From assembly GCF_000723165.1 (NCBI RefSeq), contig NZ_HG322949.1, positions 4,348,019 to 4,412,018 of the forward strand: a stretch of 64,000 nt of DNA, in the 5' to 3' direction. Below, in pieces: positions 28,386 to 36,967 of the stretch. Each line of letters opens with the position of its first letter. The stretch's first letter is position 1. Below the pieces are notes generated by a model that was not told the DNA's origin, made no database searches, and saw only the letters and a program-made list of their open reading frames with translations. Made by a program: the position numbers and the translations under genes. The stretch comes from Janthinobacterium agaricidamnosum NBRC 102515 = DSM 9628 (GTDB taxonomy: Bacteria; Pseudomonadota; Gammaproteobacteria; Burkholderiales; Burkholderiaceae_D).

Positions 28386-29677
28386 TATGGCTCCTCTGCC
28401 AGCCCACACAGCTGCCGCGTTTGCTCGGCCACAGGCATGCCCAGATAATCGATCACATCGTCATCAACACCGGCACGCTTCATACAATCATTCAACCCAC
28501 TCATCAAGCGGCCGAAATGTTTTAGTTCAGTCACGATATGCCGACGCTCCGCGCTGTCGAGATCGAGCGCCAGCAGCACATCCGTCCAATTGCCCAGTTC
28601 CTTCTTCGTTGCCGGATGATACCAACGAGCGGCGCGTGCAATGCCTTCCGGATCGAGGTACATCGGGGCGAAATCGAACAGCGGGGTCAGCCGGACCTGT
28701 TTACCTATCTGCTGGACGGCGGTGTTGCGCGCATGATTATCGGTATTGCGCATGGCGAGATTCAACACATCCCGCTTCAGGAATTCGACGGTTTCATTGG
28801 TCTTGTCGGTCACCACGGCGCGCAAGGCATGCAATAAGTCAAACTGGCTCGGCCTGGCGTCGAATCCGACGATGCCGGCGACAGAAGCGGCACTTTCCTG
28901 GTGCAACCGGCTTACGCGGCCACTATCCACCACGCGATCGAAACGGGGCACGAACAGCATGTCGCCATGATGCCCCAGATCGCCATGGGTACGCAGCCCC
29001 ATGGCTTTCGCCACGCGCATATACGCTGCTTCATTGCGCAACAATTTTTTGTCGACCGCTTCCTTGCCACGCGGTAGCTTGACGATGAAATGTTCGGCGG
29101 CACGGTCATCCGGCAGCGCTGCGTCGGCATGCCATAAGCCATGATGGTCCTTGGTCAGCAAATACTTGGGCGCGGCGCCCTGGACGCCGGTGGTTCCCGC
29201 CGCCAGCATGCCATAGACCATCATTCGTTCATGAAACTCCTCGCCTCGTTCCACCATCTGTTCCAAGGTAAAGCCCTGCTCGGTGCTGGCGACGTCGTGC
29301 CGCTGGACATGGGCATGAAAATAGTCTGCCGCTTCCTTGATCCGTATGTTTCCAATCGGATTGAATGCGCCGGCGCATATCAGCGGAAAGTCAGCCTCTG
29401 CACCATCTGCAAGCTTAAGCTCGCCAAGAAGAAACTTCCGTCCGTTTCCTTGTGGAATTAAATCATAAAGAAAAGCCGGCCATTTTTCTAAAACATGGCG
29501 TACGGCGTCGACAGGAAAACGCAAAGACACAGCTGCATCATGGGAGCCGAAAGCATAATCAAGATCGTACTCAAATACCGCGCGCGAATCGGCTAATCCC
29601 CTATGGCGCGGTTGTACAGCCACGGACGCACAATCGCTCCATCTATCATCAATAAATATTTGAATATTGCATTCCAT
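28385..29677 (-). CDS. HipA-family serine/threonine kinase toxin
   Basis: 430 residues from ATG 29677 (GGAG upstream). The N-terminal HipA_N region is followed by TTGVQGAAPKYLLT, in the place of the ATP-loop of HipA. NEAAYMRVAKAMGL, MLFVPRFDR and the catalytic MRNTDNHARNTA come next, then LTPLFDFAPMY. E. coli HipA inactivates glutamyl-tRNA synthetase by phosphorylation. The target here is unknown. The position that matches the autophosphorylated Ser150 of E. coli appears to be Gly, with Thr beside it, by eye alignment only. It is upstream of and overlaps its HTH partner. Confidence 0.88.
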   Translation of the reverse strand: MECNIQIFIDDRWSDCASVAVQPRHRGLADSRAVFEYDLDYAFGSHDAAVSLRFPVDAVRHVLEKWPAFLYDLIPQGNGRKFLLGELKLADGAEADFPLICAGAFNPIGNIRIKEAADYFHAHVQRHDVASTEQGFTLEQMVERGEEFHERMMVYGMLAAGTTGVQGAAPKYLLTKDHHGLWHADAALPDDRAAEHFIVKLPRGKEAVDKKLLRNEAAYMRVAKAMGLRTHGDLGHHGDMLFVPRFDRVVDSGRVSRLHQESAASVAGIVGFDARPSQFDLLHALRAVVTDKTNETVEFLKRDVLNLAMRNTDNHARNTAVQQIGKQVRLTPLFDFAPMYLDPEGIARAARWYHPATKKELGNWTDVLLALDLDSAERRHIVTELKHFGRLMSGLNDCMKRAGVDDDVIDYLGMPVAEQTRQLCGLAEEP

Positions 29678-29729
29678 GCAATTACTCCGATGGTGCCATC
29701 TGGGCACGCGGTGATTATCAAAAACACTT

Positions 29730-29762
29730 AAGTAACCCCCAATAAATTACCGAGGGTTACTT
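29730..29762. repeat. Hairpin upstream of hipA
   Basis: AAGTAACCC (29730-29738) and GGGTTACTT (29754-29762) are perfect 9-bp arms around a 15-base AT-rich loop. It adjoins the repeat element that follows. It could be a target duplication border, operator or hairpin; nothing decides between these. Confidence 0.4.
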
Positions 29763-29772
29763 GGAGCCTATC

Positions 29773-29912
29773 CCAGTAGTAAGCGTCTTCTGCTGGCAGC
29801 GCATCAGCAGCGCGGACCAGGCGTGAGGAGCAAGCGTGGCGAGCCACGCGACGACGATCAACGCAGTGCCCGCTACTGACGAGCGCCAGAAGAAGGCGTA
29901 TTCCTCTACTGG
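29773..29912. mobile_element. Non-coding element with imperfect inverted ends
   Basis: Ends at 29773-29797 and 29885-29912 are imperfect inverted repeats: CCAGTAG with CTACTGG, and a cluster like GCGTCTTCTGCTGGC with GCCAGAAGAAGGCG. An internal 7-bp hairpin (29834-29849) is present. Its composition is unlike the AT-rich bases on both sides. It has the form of a MITE or IS remnant. Only one copy is in the window. The 374-base stretch 29678-30052 contains no other feature that I can support. Confidence 0.4.
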
Positions 29913-30052
29913 TCCAATCTTTTAGACCCATATAAGGATCTAATTATATTAAATTTTACTCTTATATGATACTTTAACGGGATAAGTCATAGGATTTTAA
30001 AACAAGCTTGCTTGCTGGTGGCGCCCACTGCGGCATTGGGTTCAGGCCTGAT

Positions 30053-30517
30053 TCAACGATAAAAACGCGGCAATTGCCGCTGCAATTCGCGCGCCAGCTG
30101 GCGGCGTTGCGGTTCGGTGGCGTAGCAGCCGATGGCCACGCTGGCGCCGCGCGATTCCAGGCGGACCAGGTCGCGCGGGCGGCGCGGCGGCACGATGCGG
30201 GTGCGCCACGCGTCCAGCCTGGTGTGGCTGGACTTGCCGGCCCGCACCTGTTCAATCAGCAGGCTGGTTCCGCTCAGCGCGATGTGTTCGTAATCGGCCG
30301 CGTGGCGCGCGTAATACAGCAGCGCGCACGCCACCGCGCTCATTTCGGCCACCGAAAACAGCGGCACATACCACAGGCCATGCAAGGCAAAACCCAGCGC
30401 GACCGAGAACGACAGCAGGCACAGCAAGCCATACGCCAGCGCCATCTGGCGCGGCGCCAGCGAACAGTTGCGCTTTAATAACCATTGCTGCGGTTCGGAT
30501 GTCGTGTCGTGCGGCAT
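30053..30517 (-). CDS. DUF2244 domain-containing membrane protein
   Basis: 154 residues from ATG 30517, which has GGAG nine bases upstream. An in-frame start at 30550 would run into the preceding gene. The N-terminal QQWLLKRNCSLAPRQMALAY is the DUF2244 signature. Two membrane helices follow (LLCLLSFSVALGFAL and VPLFSVAEMSAVACALL). The rest is a cytoplasmic basic domain. In betaproteobacteria the family often sits near cytochrome oxidase genes, but none is present here. Function unknown. Confidence 0.85.
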   Translation of the reverse strand: MPHDTTSEPQQWLLKRNCSLAPRQMALAYGLLCLLSFSVALGFALHGLWYVPLFSVAEMSAVACALLYYARHAADYEHIALSGTSLLIEQVRAGKSSHTRLDAWRTRIVPPRRPRDLVRLESRGASVAIGCYATEPQRRQLARELQRQLPRFYR

Positions 30518-30542
30518 GTATCTTGCTCCGGGAAATGCGAGC

Positions 30543-30821
30543 TCAGGCAAACGGATGGGTCAGCGCATACAGCACGTTTTGCCACCAGTGCTCGCGGCTG
30601 CGCACGCCGGCCAGGCATTGATAATCGATCTCGGCCGGGAACACGTGATCCTGGCAAAGCCTGGCAGCCAGTGCATTGCGCTGGTTTTCGGCATTGTCCA
30701 AGGCCAGCATCAGCCACGCGGCCAGGAATAGCGCGACGATCAGCAAGCTCCATGGCAAATGGTTGACCTTGCTGCGCTCGGCGATGAATTCCGTGGGCCG
30801 CGTTGCGCGGTACATGGCCAT
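30543..30821 (-). CDS. Small single-helix membrane protein, paralogue 1
   Basis: 92 residues from ATG 30821 (GAAAG upstream; ATG 30845 is also possible). One membrane helix, LPWSLLIVALFLAAWLMLAL, is followed by the block AENQRNALAARLC, then QCLAGVRSREHWW and YALTHPFA. The same order is in the protein encoded at 38928-39137: AENQRNALYNKAC, QCLALVESRAHWW, YALTHLRP. The two Cys are conserved between them. The family is not recognised. It ends 25 bases before the DUF2244 gene on the same strand. Confidence 0.7.
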   Translation of the reverse strand: MAMYRATRPTEFIAERSKVNHLPWSLLIVALFLAAWLMLALDNAENQRNALAARLCQDHVFPAEIDYQCLAGVRSREHWWQNVLYALTHPFA

Positions 30822-31268
30822 GACGCTTTCTTCTTTTGCTTTCATAGTGCGACGACTTTCGGTGTTGATGCCGGCCGGATTGCCGGCATGGCTGGATTCA
30901 TCCATTTTACGCCCTCCCCATCGCTGTCTTGTTATTTTAGACCCGGACGCGCCGTCATCGAGCAGGCGCTTGAACCATTGCGCAAGCACCGGGTCACTCC
31001 AGATAGGGGCATGCGACTTTTTACTATCGAGAAAGGATTTTCTATCGAACACTATCAGTAGCATCAATAAAATTCATTTCACAAATGTACAATTCATTGA
31101 TATAGTTTACGTAAATGAAGTAAATTACATCCTTTATTTCACCAAGAGCGACCGGTACGTGGCGATCCGGCCAGCGATGAACCAGCCACACATCATCGCC
31201 CCAAGCCTGGCCGAAGCGGCCGGGTGCAAGCCCTGATAACCCTTCAGCGTCTTTTTTGGAGAACTGTC
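30822..31268. other. AT-rich divergent intergenic region
   Basis: About 447 bases between the small membrane protein (minus) and the DUF4148 gene (plus). No credible gene. It contains TTTACGTAAAT near 31108, which shares the TTTACGTAAA core with the palindrome at 7197-7212. It probably carries promoters for both directions. Confidence 0.5.
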
Positions 31269-31574
31269 ATGAACCTCATATCCTCGATCACCGCCGCCGT
31301 CGCCACGCTGGCCGCCGCCGGTTCCATGCTGGCGCAAAGCGCGCCATCGGCTGGCCTGACGCGCGCCGAAGTCATCGCCGAATTCCAGCGTGCCCGCGCC
31401 AACGGCGACATCGCGTACAGCGAAGCCGACTACGCCAAGTTGCCGGCCAACACCAGCAGCGTGACGCGGCAACAAGTCATGGACGAGTTTTACGCGGCGC
31501 GCAAGAGCGGCAAGATTGCGCAAACGGAAGCCGATTTCGATGTGGCGCACAGCCGCACGCCAACGCTCAAGTAA
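31269..31574 (+). CDS. DUF4148 domain-containing exported protein
   Basis: 101 residues from ATG 31269. A signal peptide (MNLISSITAAVATLAAAGSMLAQSA) is followed by two short repeated helix motifs: LTRAEVIAEFQRARANGDIA and VTRQQVMDEFYAARKSGKIA. This doubled motif is the DUF4148 pattern seen in Burkholderiales. Function unknown. It lies 58 bases before an efflux outer-membrane factor on the same strand. Confidence 0.85.
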   Translation: MNLISSITAAVATLAAAGSMLAQSAPSAGLTRAEVIAEFQRARANGDIAYSEADYAKLPANTSSVTRQQVMDEFYAARKSGKIAQTEADFDVAHSRTPTLK

Positions 31575-31632
31575 GCCGCCCGCCCCGACCTTTAGTCACG
31601 ATGAGTCACCACCATTCCAGATGGAGTCCCGC

Positions 31633-33042
31633 ATGTCCCTGCTACGCTCATTGATCGCCGCCAGCCTGGCCCTCGCGCTCGGCGCCTGTGCCGACATGGG
31701 CCATATCGCGCCGCAGTCGGCGCTGCTCGACCCGAACGCGCTGGACGCCGGTCAGGCGCTGCGCGACGCGCACGCGGACGTCGCCTGGCCGAAGCAGGAA
31801 TGGTGGGCCGACTTGAACGACCCGCAATTGAACCGCCTGCTGGCCGGCGCGCTGGCCGACAGTCCGACACTGCGCGCGGCGCAGGCGCGGGTGCGCCAGG
31901 CCCAGGCGCTGGCCGGCGCGGCCGAGGAAAACACCCGGCCCAAGGGCGACGTCGAGGTGTCGTTCAACCGCGAACTGTATGCGGAAAACGGACTGATGCC
32001 GCCGCCGCTGGCCAGCAACTACGCATGGCGCAACCATGCCGCGCTGAACGGTTCCTACGACCTCGACCTATGGGGCCGCAACCGCTCGGCGCTGGCCGCC
32101 GCGCTGGGCGATATCGAGCTGGCGTCGGCCGAATCGCAGATGGCGCGGCTGGCGCTGGAAACCGCACTGGTGCGCAGCTACATTCAGTTGTCGCTGGAAT
32201 TCGAACGCCAGGATTACCTGAAGGCCAGCCTGGCGCAGCGCGAACGCATCCTCGACGTCACGCGGCGGCGCGCCAAGGCCGGCATGGCCACCCAGGTCGA
32301 TATCGCGCAAATCGAAACCACCTTGCCGGGCGGGCGGGTCGGGCTGGAGCAAAGCGCGGAAAACATCGCGCTGCTGCGCAACCAGCTGGCCGCACTGAGC
32401 GGCAAGGGGCCGGCGGCCGGCGACAGCATCGTGCGTCCGACCTTGAGGCTGGACCGGCCGCTGGCCTTGCCGAGCGCGCTGCCGGCCGAGCTGGTCGGGC
32501 GCCGGCCCGACATCGCCGCGCAACGCTGGCGGGTGGAAGCGGCGGCCAGGCGCGTCGACGCCGCCAGGGCCGGGTTTTATCCAAACGTGAACCTGATGGC
32601 CTTCGTCGGCCTGGAATCGTTCGGCTTTGACCATTTTCTCGACGCCCATGCGCAAATCAGGGGCTTCACGCCGGCGCTGACGCTGCCGATCTTCGCCGGC
32701 GCCCGCCTGCGCGCGCAGCTCGCTAATCAAACGGCAATCTACGACGGCGCGGTCGAACAATACAATGCCACCGTGATACAGGCGCTGTCCGATGTCGCCA
32801 ACGTGGTCGCCAAGGCGCAATCGCTGCAGGAGCAGGATCGCCTGACCGGGCAGGCACTGGCTACCGCAACGAAAGCCAGCAAGCTGGCCGAGCAGGCGTA
32901 CCGCGCCGGCCTCAGCGATTCGATCAACGTCTTGTACAGCCAGGTCGCGCTGTTGGCGGAACAGCAGCAGATGGCGCAGCTGGGCGCGCGCAAGCTCGAC
33001 ACCTATGTCTCGCTGATGAGCGCGCTGGGCGGCGGCATTTGA
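31633..33042 (+). CDS. Outer-membrane efflux factor (NodT/OprM family lipoprotein)
   Basis: 469 residues from ATG 31633 (GGAG upstream). Lipobox LALGAC at residues 14-19. WWADLNDPQLNRLLAGALAD and the long helical AQARVRQAQALAGAAEEN, then the second half-repeat ELVGRRPDIAAQRWRVEAAA, are the TolC-like outer-membrane factor pattern. It forms the outer-membrane exit duct for the FUSC/HlyD pump encoded just downstream. A MarR gene sits between it and the pump. Confidence 0.93.
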   Translation: MSLLRSLIAASLALALGACADMGHIAPQSALLDPNALDAGQALRDAHADVAWPKQEWWADLNDPQLNRLLAGALADSPTLRAAQARVRQAQALAGAAEENTRPKGDVEVSFNRELYAENGLMPPPLASNYAWRNHAALNGSYDLDLWGRNRSALAAALGDIELASAESQMARLALETALVRSYIQLSLEFERQDYLKASLAQRERILDVTRRRAKAGMATQVDIAQIETTLPGGRVGLEQSAENIALLRNQLAALSGKGPAAGDSIVRPTLRLDRPLALPSALPAELVGRRPDIAAQRWRVEAAARRVDAARAGFYPNVNLMAFVGLESFGFDHFLDAHAQIRGFTPALTLPIFAGARLRAQLANQTAIYDGAVEQYNATVIQALSDVANVVAKAQSLQEQDRLTGQALATATKASKLAEQAYRAGLSDSINVLYSQVALLAEQQQMAQLGARKLDTYVSLMSALGGGI

Positions 33043-33152
33043 GGTGGCCATCCGGCCGGCATGGAAATTTTATCGCGCCCCCCTTGAATGCACCGGATTC
33101 CGCCGGCAGGAGCACGTTATACAATGCAAATTTTTATGGAAAGGACGTCGCG

Positions 33153-33650
33153 ATGACCGCTTTTGAAGCTAATTCCAAGCGCTTGCAATACATCAGCACC
33201 CTGATGCCGGATTTTCCGCTGGAATTGATGCGCTTGGCGCGCATGACGTCTCATATTCAAAAGGGTTTGAAGGACTCGACCAATGCGGCGCTGAAAAAAC
33301 ACGACTTGACCGACGTCAGTTACATGGTGCTGGCAGTGTTATACGGCACCGAGGATGCAAGCTCGAACGCCCGCACGCTGGGCATCGCCTGCAATGAAAA
33401 ACCGGCCAATCTGACGCGCGTCTGCAACGAGCTGGAACAACGCGGCCTGATCCATCGCGGCAGCCGCCCCGGCGACCGCCGTTCGGTGATGATTACCCTG
33501 ACCGACGCCGGCCGCGCGCTGATCTGCCTGGCGCTGCCCGACGTGTATCGGCGCAACGTGCACGTGTACGACGGCTTTAACGCCGAAGAATTGCAGCAAC
33601 TGGAAAAAATGTTTGCGCGCCAGTTGCACAATTTGAGCTGCCTCGACTGA
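33153..33650 (+). CDS. MarR family transcriptional regulator
   Basis: 165 residues from ATG 33153 with AAGGA upstream. The winged helix is seen in LTDVSYMVLAVLYG, CNEKPANLTRVCNELEQRGL and the wing RGSRPGDRRSVMITLTDAGR. It lies inside the efflux cluster between the outer-membrane factor and the FUSC pump, in the same direction. It is therefore a likely local repressor that responds to a pump substrate such as an aromatic acid. The operator was not identified. Confidence 0.9.
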   Translation: MTAFEANSKRLQYISTLMPDFPLELMRLARMTSHIQKGLKDSTNAALKKHDLTDVSYMVLAVLYGTEDASSNARTLGIACNEKPANLTRVCNELEQRGLIHRGSRPGDRRSVMITLTDAGRALICLALPDVYRRNVHVYDGFNAEELQQLEKMFARQLHNLSCLD

Positions 33651-33699
33651 GCCTGATCTTGATCGATCTCCTTCAACCTCTTCCATTAAACACACTGCA

Positions 33700-35832
33700 A
33701 TGACGCCCTCACCGCAAGCCGCCGATCTGCCGGCCAGGCCGGCCAGCGCCGCCGCACGCGCATCGGCCTGGCTGGCCGCCACGGCCAGCGACTGGACCGG
33801 CACCGAAGGCGAACGCTGGCTGTTCGTCGCCAGGACCATCGCGGCCGCGTTCGGCGCGCTGTGGCTGGCCTACCGGCTCGGCCTCGATTCGCCCAGCACG
33901 GCGATGACCACCACCCTGATCGTGGCGCTGCCGAGCGCCGGCATGGTGCTGGAAAAAAGTTTTTATCGCCTGCTCGGCACGCTGGTCGGCTGCAGCGCCG
34001 CGCTGGCCATGATCGGCATGTTCCCGCAAACCCCGGTGCTGCTGTTTGCCTGCCTGGCGCTGTGGGTCGGCCTGTGCACCAGCGGTTCGGCGCTGAACCG
34101 CAACGCGCAGTCGTACAGTTTTGTGCTGTCCGGCTATACCGCCTGCCTGATCGTGCTGCCGGCCGTCGACCAGCCGACGCTGGCGTTTTCGCTGGCCGTC
34201 ACCAGGGCCAGCGAAATCGGCGTCGGCATCCTCTGTTCGGCGATCGCCAGCGCGGTGCTGCTGCCGCGCCACCAAAGCACGCAAGTGATGCGCAGCGTCG
34301 ACAGCCGCTACGCGCGCTTCACCGGCTTTTGCCACGCTGTGCTGCGCCACCAGCTGGCGCCGGCCGACGCCGAGCTGGCCCAACTGCAATTCGCGGCCGA
34401 TATCGCGGCCCTTGAATCGGGCCGTTCGGCGGCGATTTTCGAAGTCATCCATGCGCGCGACCACCACCGCCAGCTGCACGCCTTCAACCTGTCGTTCATG
34501 CAGGCGCTGACCACCTTCTACACGCTGCAGCGCCTGCAGCGCCGGATCGGCCAGGATCGTTTGTCGGCGCTGCCGGCGCTGACCGAGCCGCTGTATGGCA
34601 TCGTCGCCGATGCGCTGGGCGACGGCACCCCGCTGGCCGAGCTGGCCCAGCCATTGCGGCAGGCGCTGCTGGCCGCGCGCCAGCGCATCGCCGCCCAGCC
34701 GCTGGTGCGCACCGACAGCGTCGACTTCGACACCAGCGTCGAACTGCTGCAGCGCTTCGTGCGCGAGATGAGCCACTTCCAGGACTTGTACCAGGGCTTG
34801 CTGCTGGGCCGCCGCCGCGACCTGCCGGAAGCGCCGGCCTACGTGCCGAAAACCCCGTCCCTGCTGGTGCTGGCCGGCGGCTTGCGCGCCGCCGCCACAC
34901 TGGTCTTGCTGCTGCTGGCGGCCTACTATCTCGACTGGCCGTACGCCGCCACCGCGATCCTGATGGCGACCGTGTTCAACGCGCTGGCGGCGGCGTCGCC
35001 GCGGCCGTTTACGCTGATCACCCATGTGCTGGCAGGCTTCGTGCTGGGCTGGCCGGTGGCGCTGGCATGCGTCTTTTTCGTGATGCCGCAGGCGCAGGGT
35101 TTTACCATGCTGATGCTGGCGCTGGCGCCGTTCCTGGCCGGCGCCGTGTACCTGATCAGCGATCCGAAACGCTCCGCCATCGGCCTCGGTCTCGGCCTGT
35201 TCGTGACCCAGTTCGTGCCGGCCAATGTGCTGTACCTGGACGGCGCCGCTTTCATGAACACCAGCCTGGCGCTGATCGCCGGCGTGGCGCTGTCATGGCT
35301 TATTTTCGCGCTGCTGCTGCCGCGCCATACCATCGGCCAGAAAGACCATGTCGCCGCGGCGCTGTGGGCCGAGGCGCTAGCCGCCTGCACGGCCGCGCCG
35401 CGCCACCTGAAGCACCGTTTCAACAGCCGCGTGCGCGACTTGCTGAGCCAGCTTAACGCGGCCGCCGGCCCGGCGCCGGGCGAGGCAACCCTGGCCGTGG
35501 TGCGCCAGGCGCTGACGCTGCTGGAACTGGGCAATTCGGTGATCGACCTGCGCGCACTGATCGCCGGCGCCGACGCCAGCCTGGCCAGGAGCGCGCTGCA
35601 GGACTGCGTCAGCCGCATCGCCGCCTACCTGCGCGCGCCGGCCCAGGCCAGCTGCAGCGCGGCGGTCGAGGCGATCCTGCAAGCCGGCCTGGCGGTGCGC
35701 GCCGCGCTGCCCGGCGCCAGCGCCGAACGCCAGGCCCGGCTGCATGCGACGCTGATCGACATGCACTCGATTTATACTTCCCTGCTCGACCAACTGCCGC
35801 AAGTCCCAGGAGACCCCAATCGTGCCGCGTGA
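33700..35832 (+). CDS. FUSC family inner-membrane efflux protein
   Basis: 710 residues. Two clusters of hydrophobic helices (residues about 45-190 and 385-545) are separated by a soluble helical domain, as in the AaeB/fusaric-acid-resistance family. The N-terminus DWTGTEGERWLFVARTIAAA and the C-terminal ALLLPRHTIGQKDHVAAALW fit the family. It is expected to export aromatic or weak acids from the cytoplasm. It overlaps the DUF1656 gene and shares an operon with the HlyD adaptor. Confidence 0.93.
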   Translation: MTPSPQAADLPARPASAAARASAWLAATASDWTGTEGERWLFVARTIAAAFGALWLAYRLGLDSPSTAMTTTLIVALPSAGMVLEKSFYRLLGTLVGCSAALAMIGMFPQTPVLLFACLALWVGLCTSGSALNRNAQSYSFVLSGYTACLIVLPAVDQPTLAFSLAVTRASEIGVGILCSAIASAVLLPRHQSTQVMRSVDSRYARFTGFCHAVLRHQLAPADAELAQLQFAADIAALESGRSAAIFEVIHARDHHRQLHAFNLSFMQALTTFYTLQRLQRRIGQDRLSALPALTEPLYGIVADALGDGTPLAELAQPLRQALLAARQRIAAQPLVRTDSVDFDTSVELLQRFVREMSHFQDLYQGLLLGRRRDLPEAPAYVPKTPSLLVLAGGLRAAATLVLLLLAAYYLDWPYAATAILMATVFNALAAASPRPFTLITHVLAGFVLGWPVALACVFFVMPQAQGFTMLMLALAPFLAGAVYLISDPKRSAIGLGLGLFVTQFVPANVLYLDGAAFMNTSLALIAGVALSWLIFALLLPRHTIGQKDHVAAALWAEALAACTAAPRHLKHRFNSRVRDLLSQLNAAAGPAPGEATLAVVRQALTLLELGNSVIDLRALIAGADASLARSALQDCVSRIAAYLRAPAQASCSAAVEAILQAGLAVRAALPGASAERQARLHATLIDMHSIYTSLLDQLPQVPGDPNRAA

Positions 35833-36022
35833 ACTCGCCATTTTCGGGGTCCTGATCCCGACCCTGCTGCCCCTTTTCTGCGCCAGCATCGTGCTGCAGG
35901 CGGTGCTCGACCGGATACTCGGCCGGCTCGGCCTGTACGCTATGCTGTGGCATCCGTCGCTGGTGCGCCTGTGCCTGTTTACCGGCATCTTCGGCGCGCT
36001 GGTGCTGACGCTCTATCAATAA
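35822..36022 (+). CDS. DUF1656 family small membrane protein (AaeX-like)
   Basis: 66 residues from a GTG at 35822, supported by CAGGAGA upstream. It overlaps the FUSC gene end by eleven bases. Two hydrophobic helices (LAIFGVLIPTLLPLF and LVRLCLFTGIFGALVLTLY). DUF1656 proteins are found with FUSC-HlyD pumps, as AaeX is with AaeAB in E. coli. Its role in the complex is not known. Confidence 0.9.
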   Translation: MPRELAIFGVLIPTLLPLFCASIVLQAVLDRILGRLGLYAMLWHPSLVRLCLFTGIFGALVLTLYQ

Positions 36023-36067
36023 TCTGTCAATCACCGTTTTCGTTTTTTACTTTGAAAGAATGCAGTC

Positions 36068-36946
36068 ATGGCAAGCAAGCTGATACGCTATCTGATAACC
36101 CTGCTGTTGCTGGCAGCCGCCCTGTGGATCGGCAAAGCCGTGTGGGACCGCTACATGGAATCGCCGTGGACCCGCGACGGCCGCATCAAGGCCGACGTGA
36201 TCAACATCAGCGCCGACGTATCCGGCACGGTCACCGCGGTGCTGGTGCGCGACAACCAGCTGGTGCAAAAAGGCGATGTGCTGTTCACCGTCGACCAGGC
36301 CCGCTACGACACCGCGCTGCTGCAGGCCGAAGCGCTGCTGGCCGCGCAACGGACCGAAAAAGGCCGGCGCAGCAAGGAAGCCGGACGGCGCTCCGACCTG
36401 GACGCCAGCGTGGTCTCGACCGAAAGCCGGGAAACCGCGGAATTCGCCGTCAGCGCCGCCAACTCGCAATACCGCGCCGCGCTGGCCAGCCGCGACCTGG
36501 CCAGGCTGAACCTGGAGCGCACCGCCGTGCGCGCGCCGGTGACCGGCTACGTCACCAACCTGAACGTGCACACCGGCGATTTCGCCGCCGTCGGCGCGCC
36601 CAAGCTGGCCGTGATCGACAACGCCTCGTATTACGTGGTCGGTTATTTCGAAGAGACCAAGCTGCCGCTGCTGGCGCCGAACGACAAGGTGGACATGAGC
36701 TTGATGGGCGGCGGCAAGCTGCAAGGCCATATCGAAAGCATCGCGCGCGGCATCACCGACCGCGACGCCAACACCGGCCGCGAATTGCTGGCCGACGTCA
36801 ACCCGAGCTTCAACTGGGTCCGGCTGGCGCAGCGGGTGCCGGTGCGCATCCATATCGACCAGTTGCCGCAAGACCGGTTGCTGGTGGCCGGCACCACCTG
36901 CACCGTGGTGGTGAGAGCGCGTTCCGCGCCGGCCGGCAAGCCTTAG
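36068..36946 (+). CDS. HlyD family periplasmic adaptor (AaeA-like)
   Basis: 292 residues. One N-terminal membrane anchor (LITLLLLAAALWIGKAV) is followed by the lipoyl/barrel-sandwich motif, SADVSGTVTAVLVRDNQLVQ then KGDVLFTVD. The helical hairpin and AVRAPVTGYVTNLNVHTGDF, the adaptor signature, come next. It links the FUSC pump in the inner membrane to the outer-membrane factor encoded at the cluster start. It ends 22 bases from the convergent chemoreceptor gene. Confidence 0.94.
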   Translation: MASKLIRYLITLLLLAAALWIGKAVWDRYMESPWTRDGRIKADVINISADVSGTVTAVLVRDNQLVQKGDVLFTVDQARYDTALLQAEALLAAQRTEKGRRSKEAGRRSDLDASVVSTESRETAEFAVSAANSQYRAALASRDLARLNLERTAVRAPVTGYVTNLNVHTGDFAAVGAPKLAVIDNASYYVVGYFEETKLPLLAPNDKVDMSLMGGGKLQGHIESIARGITDRDANTGRELLADVNPSFNWVRLAQRVPVRIHIDQLPQDRLLVAGTTCTVVVRARSAPAGKP

Positions 36947-36967
36947 CGGCCGCGCTCCGCCACGACG

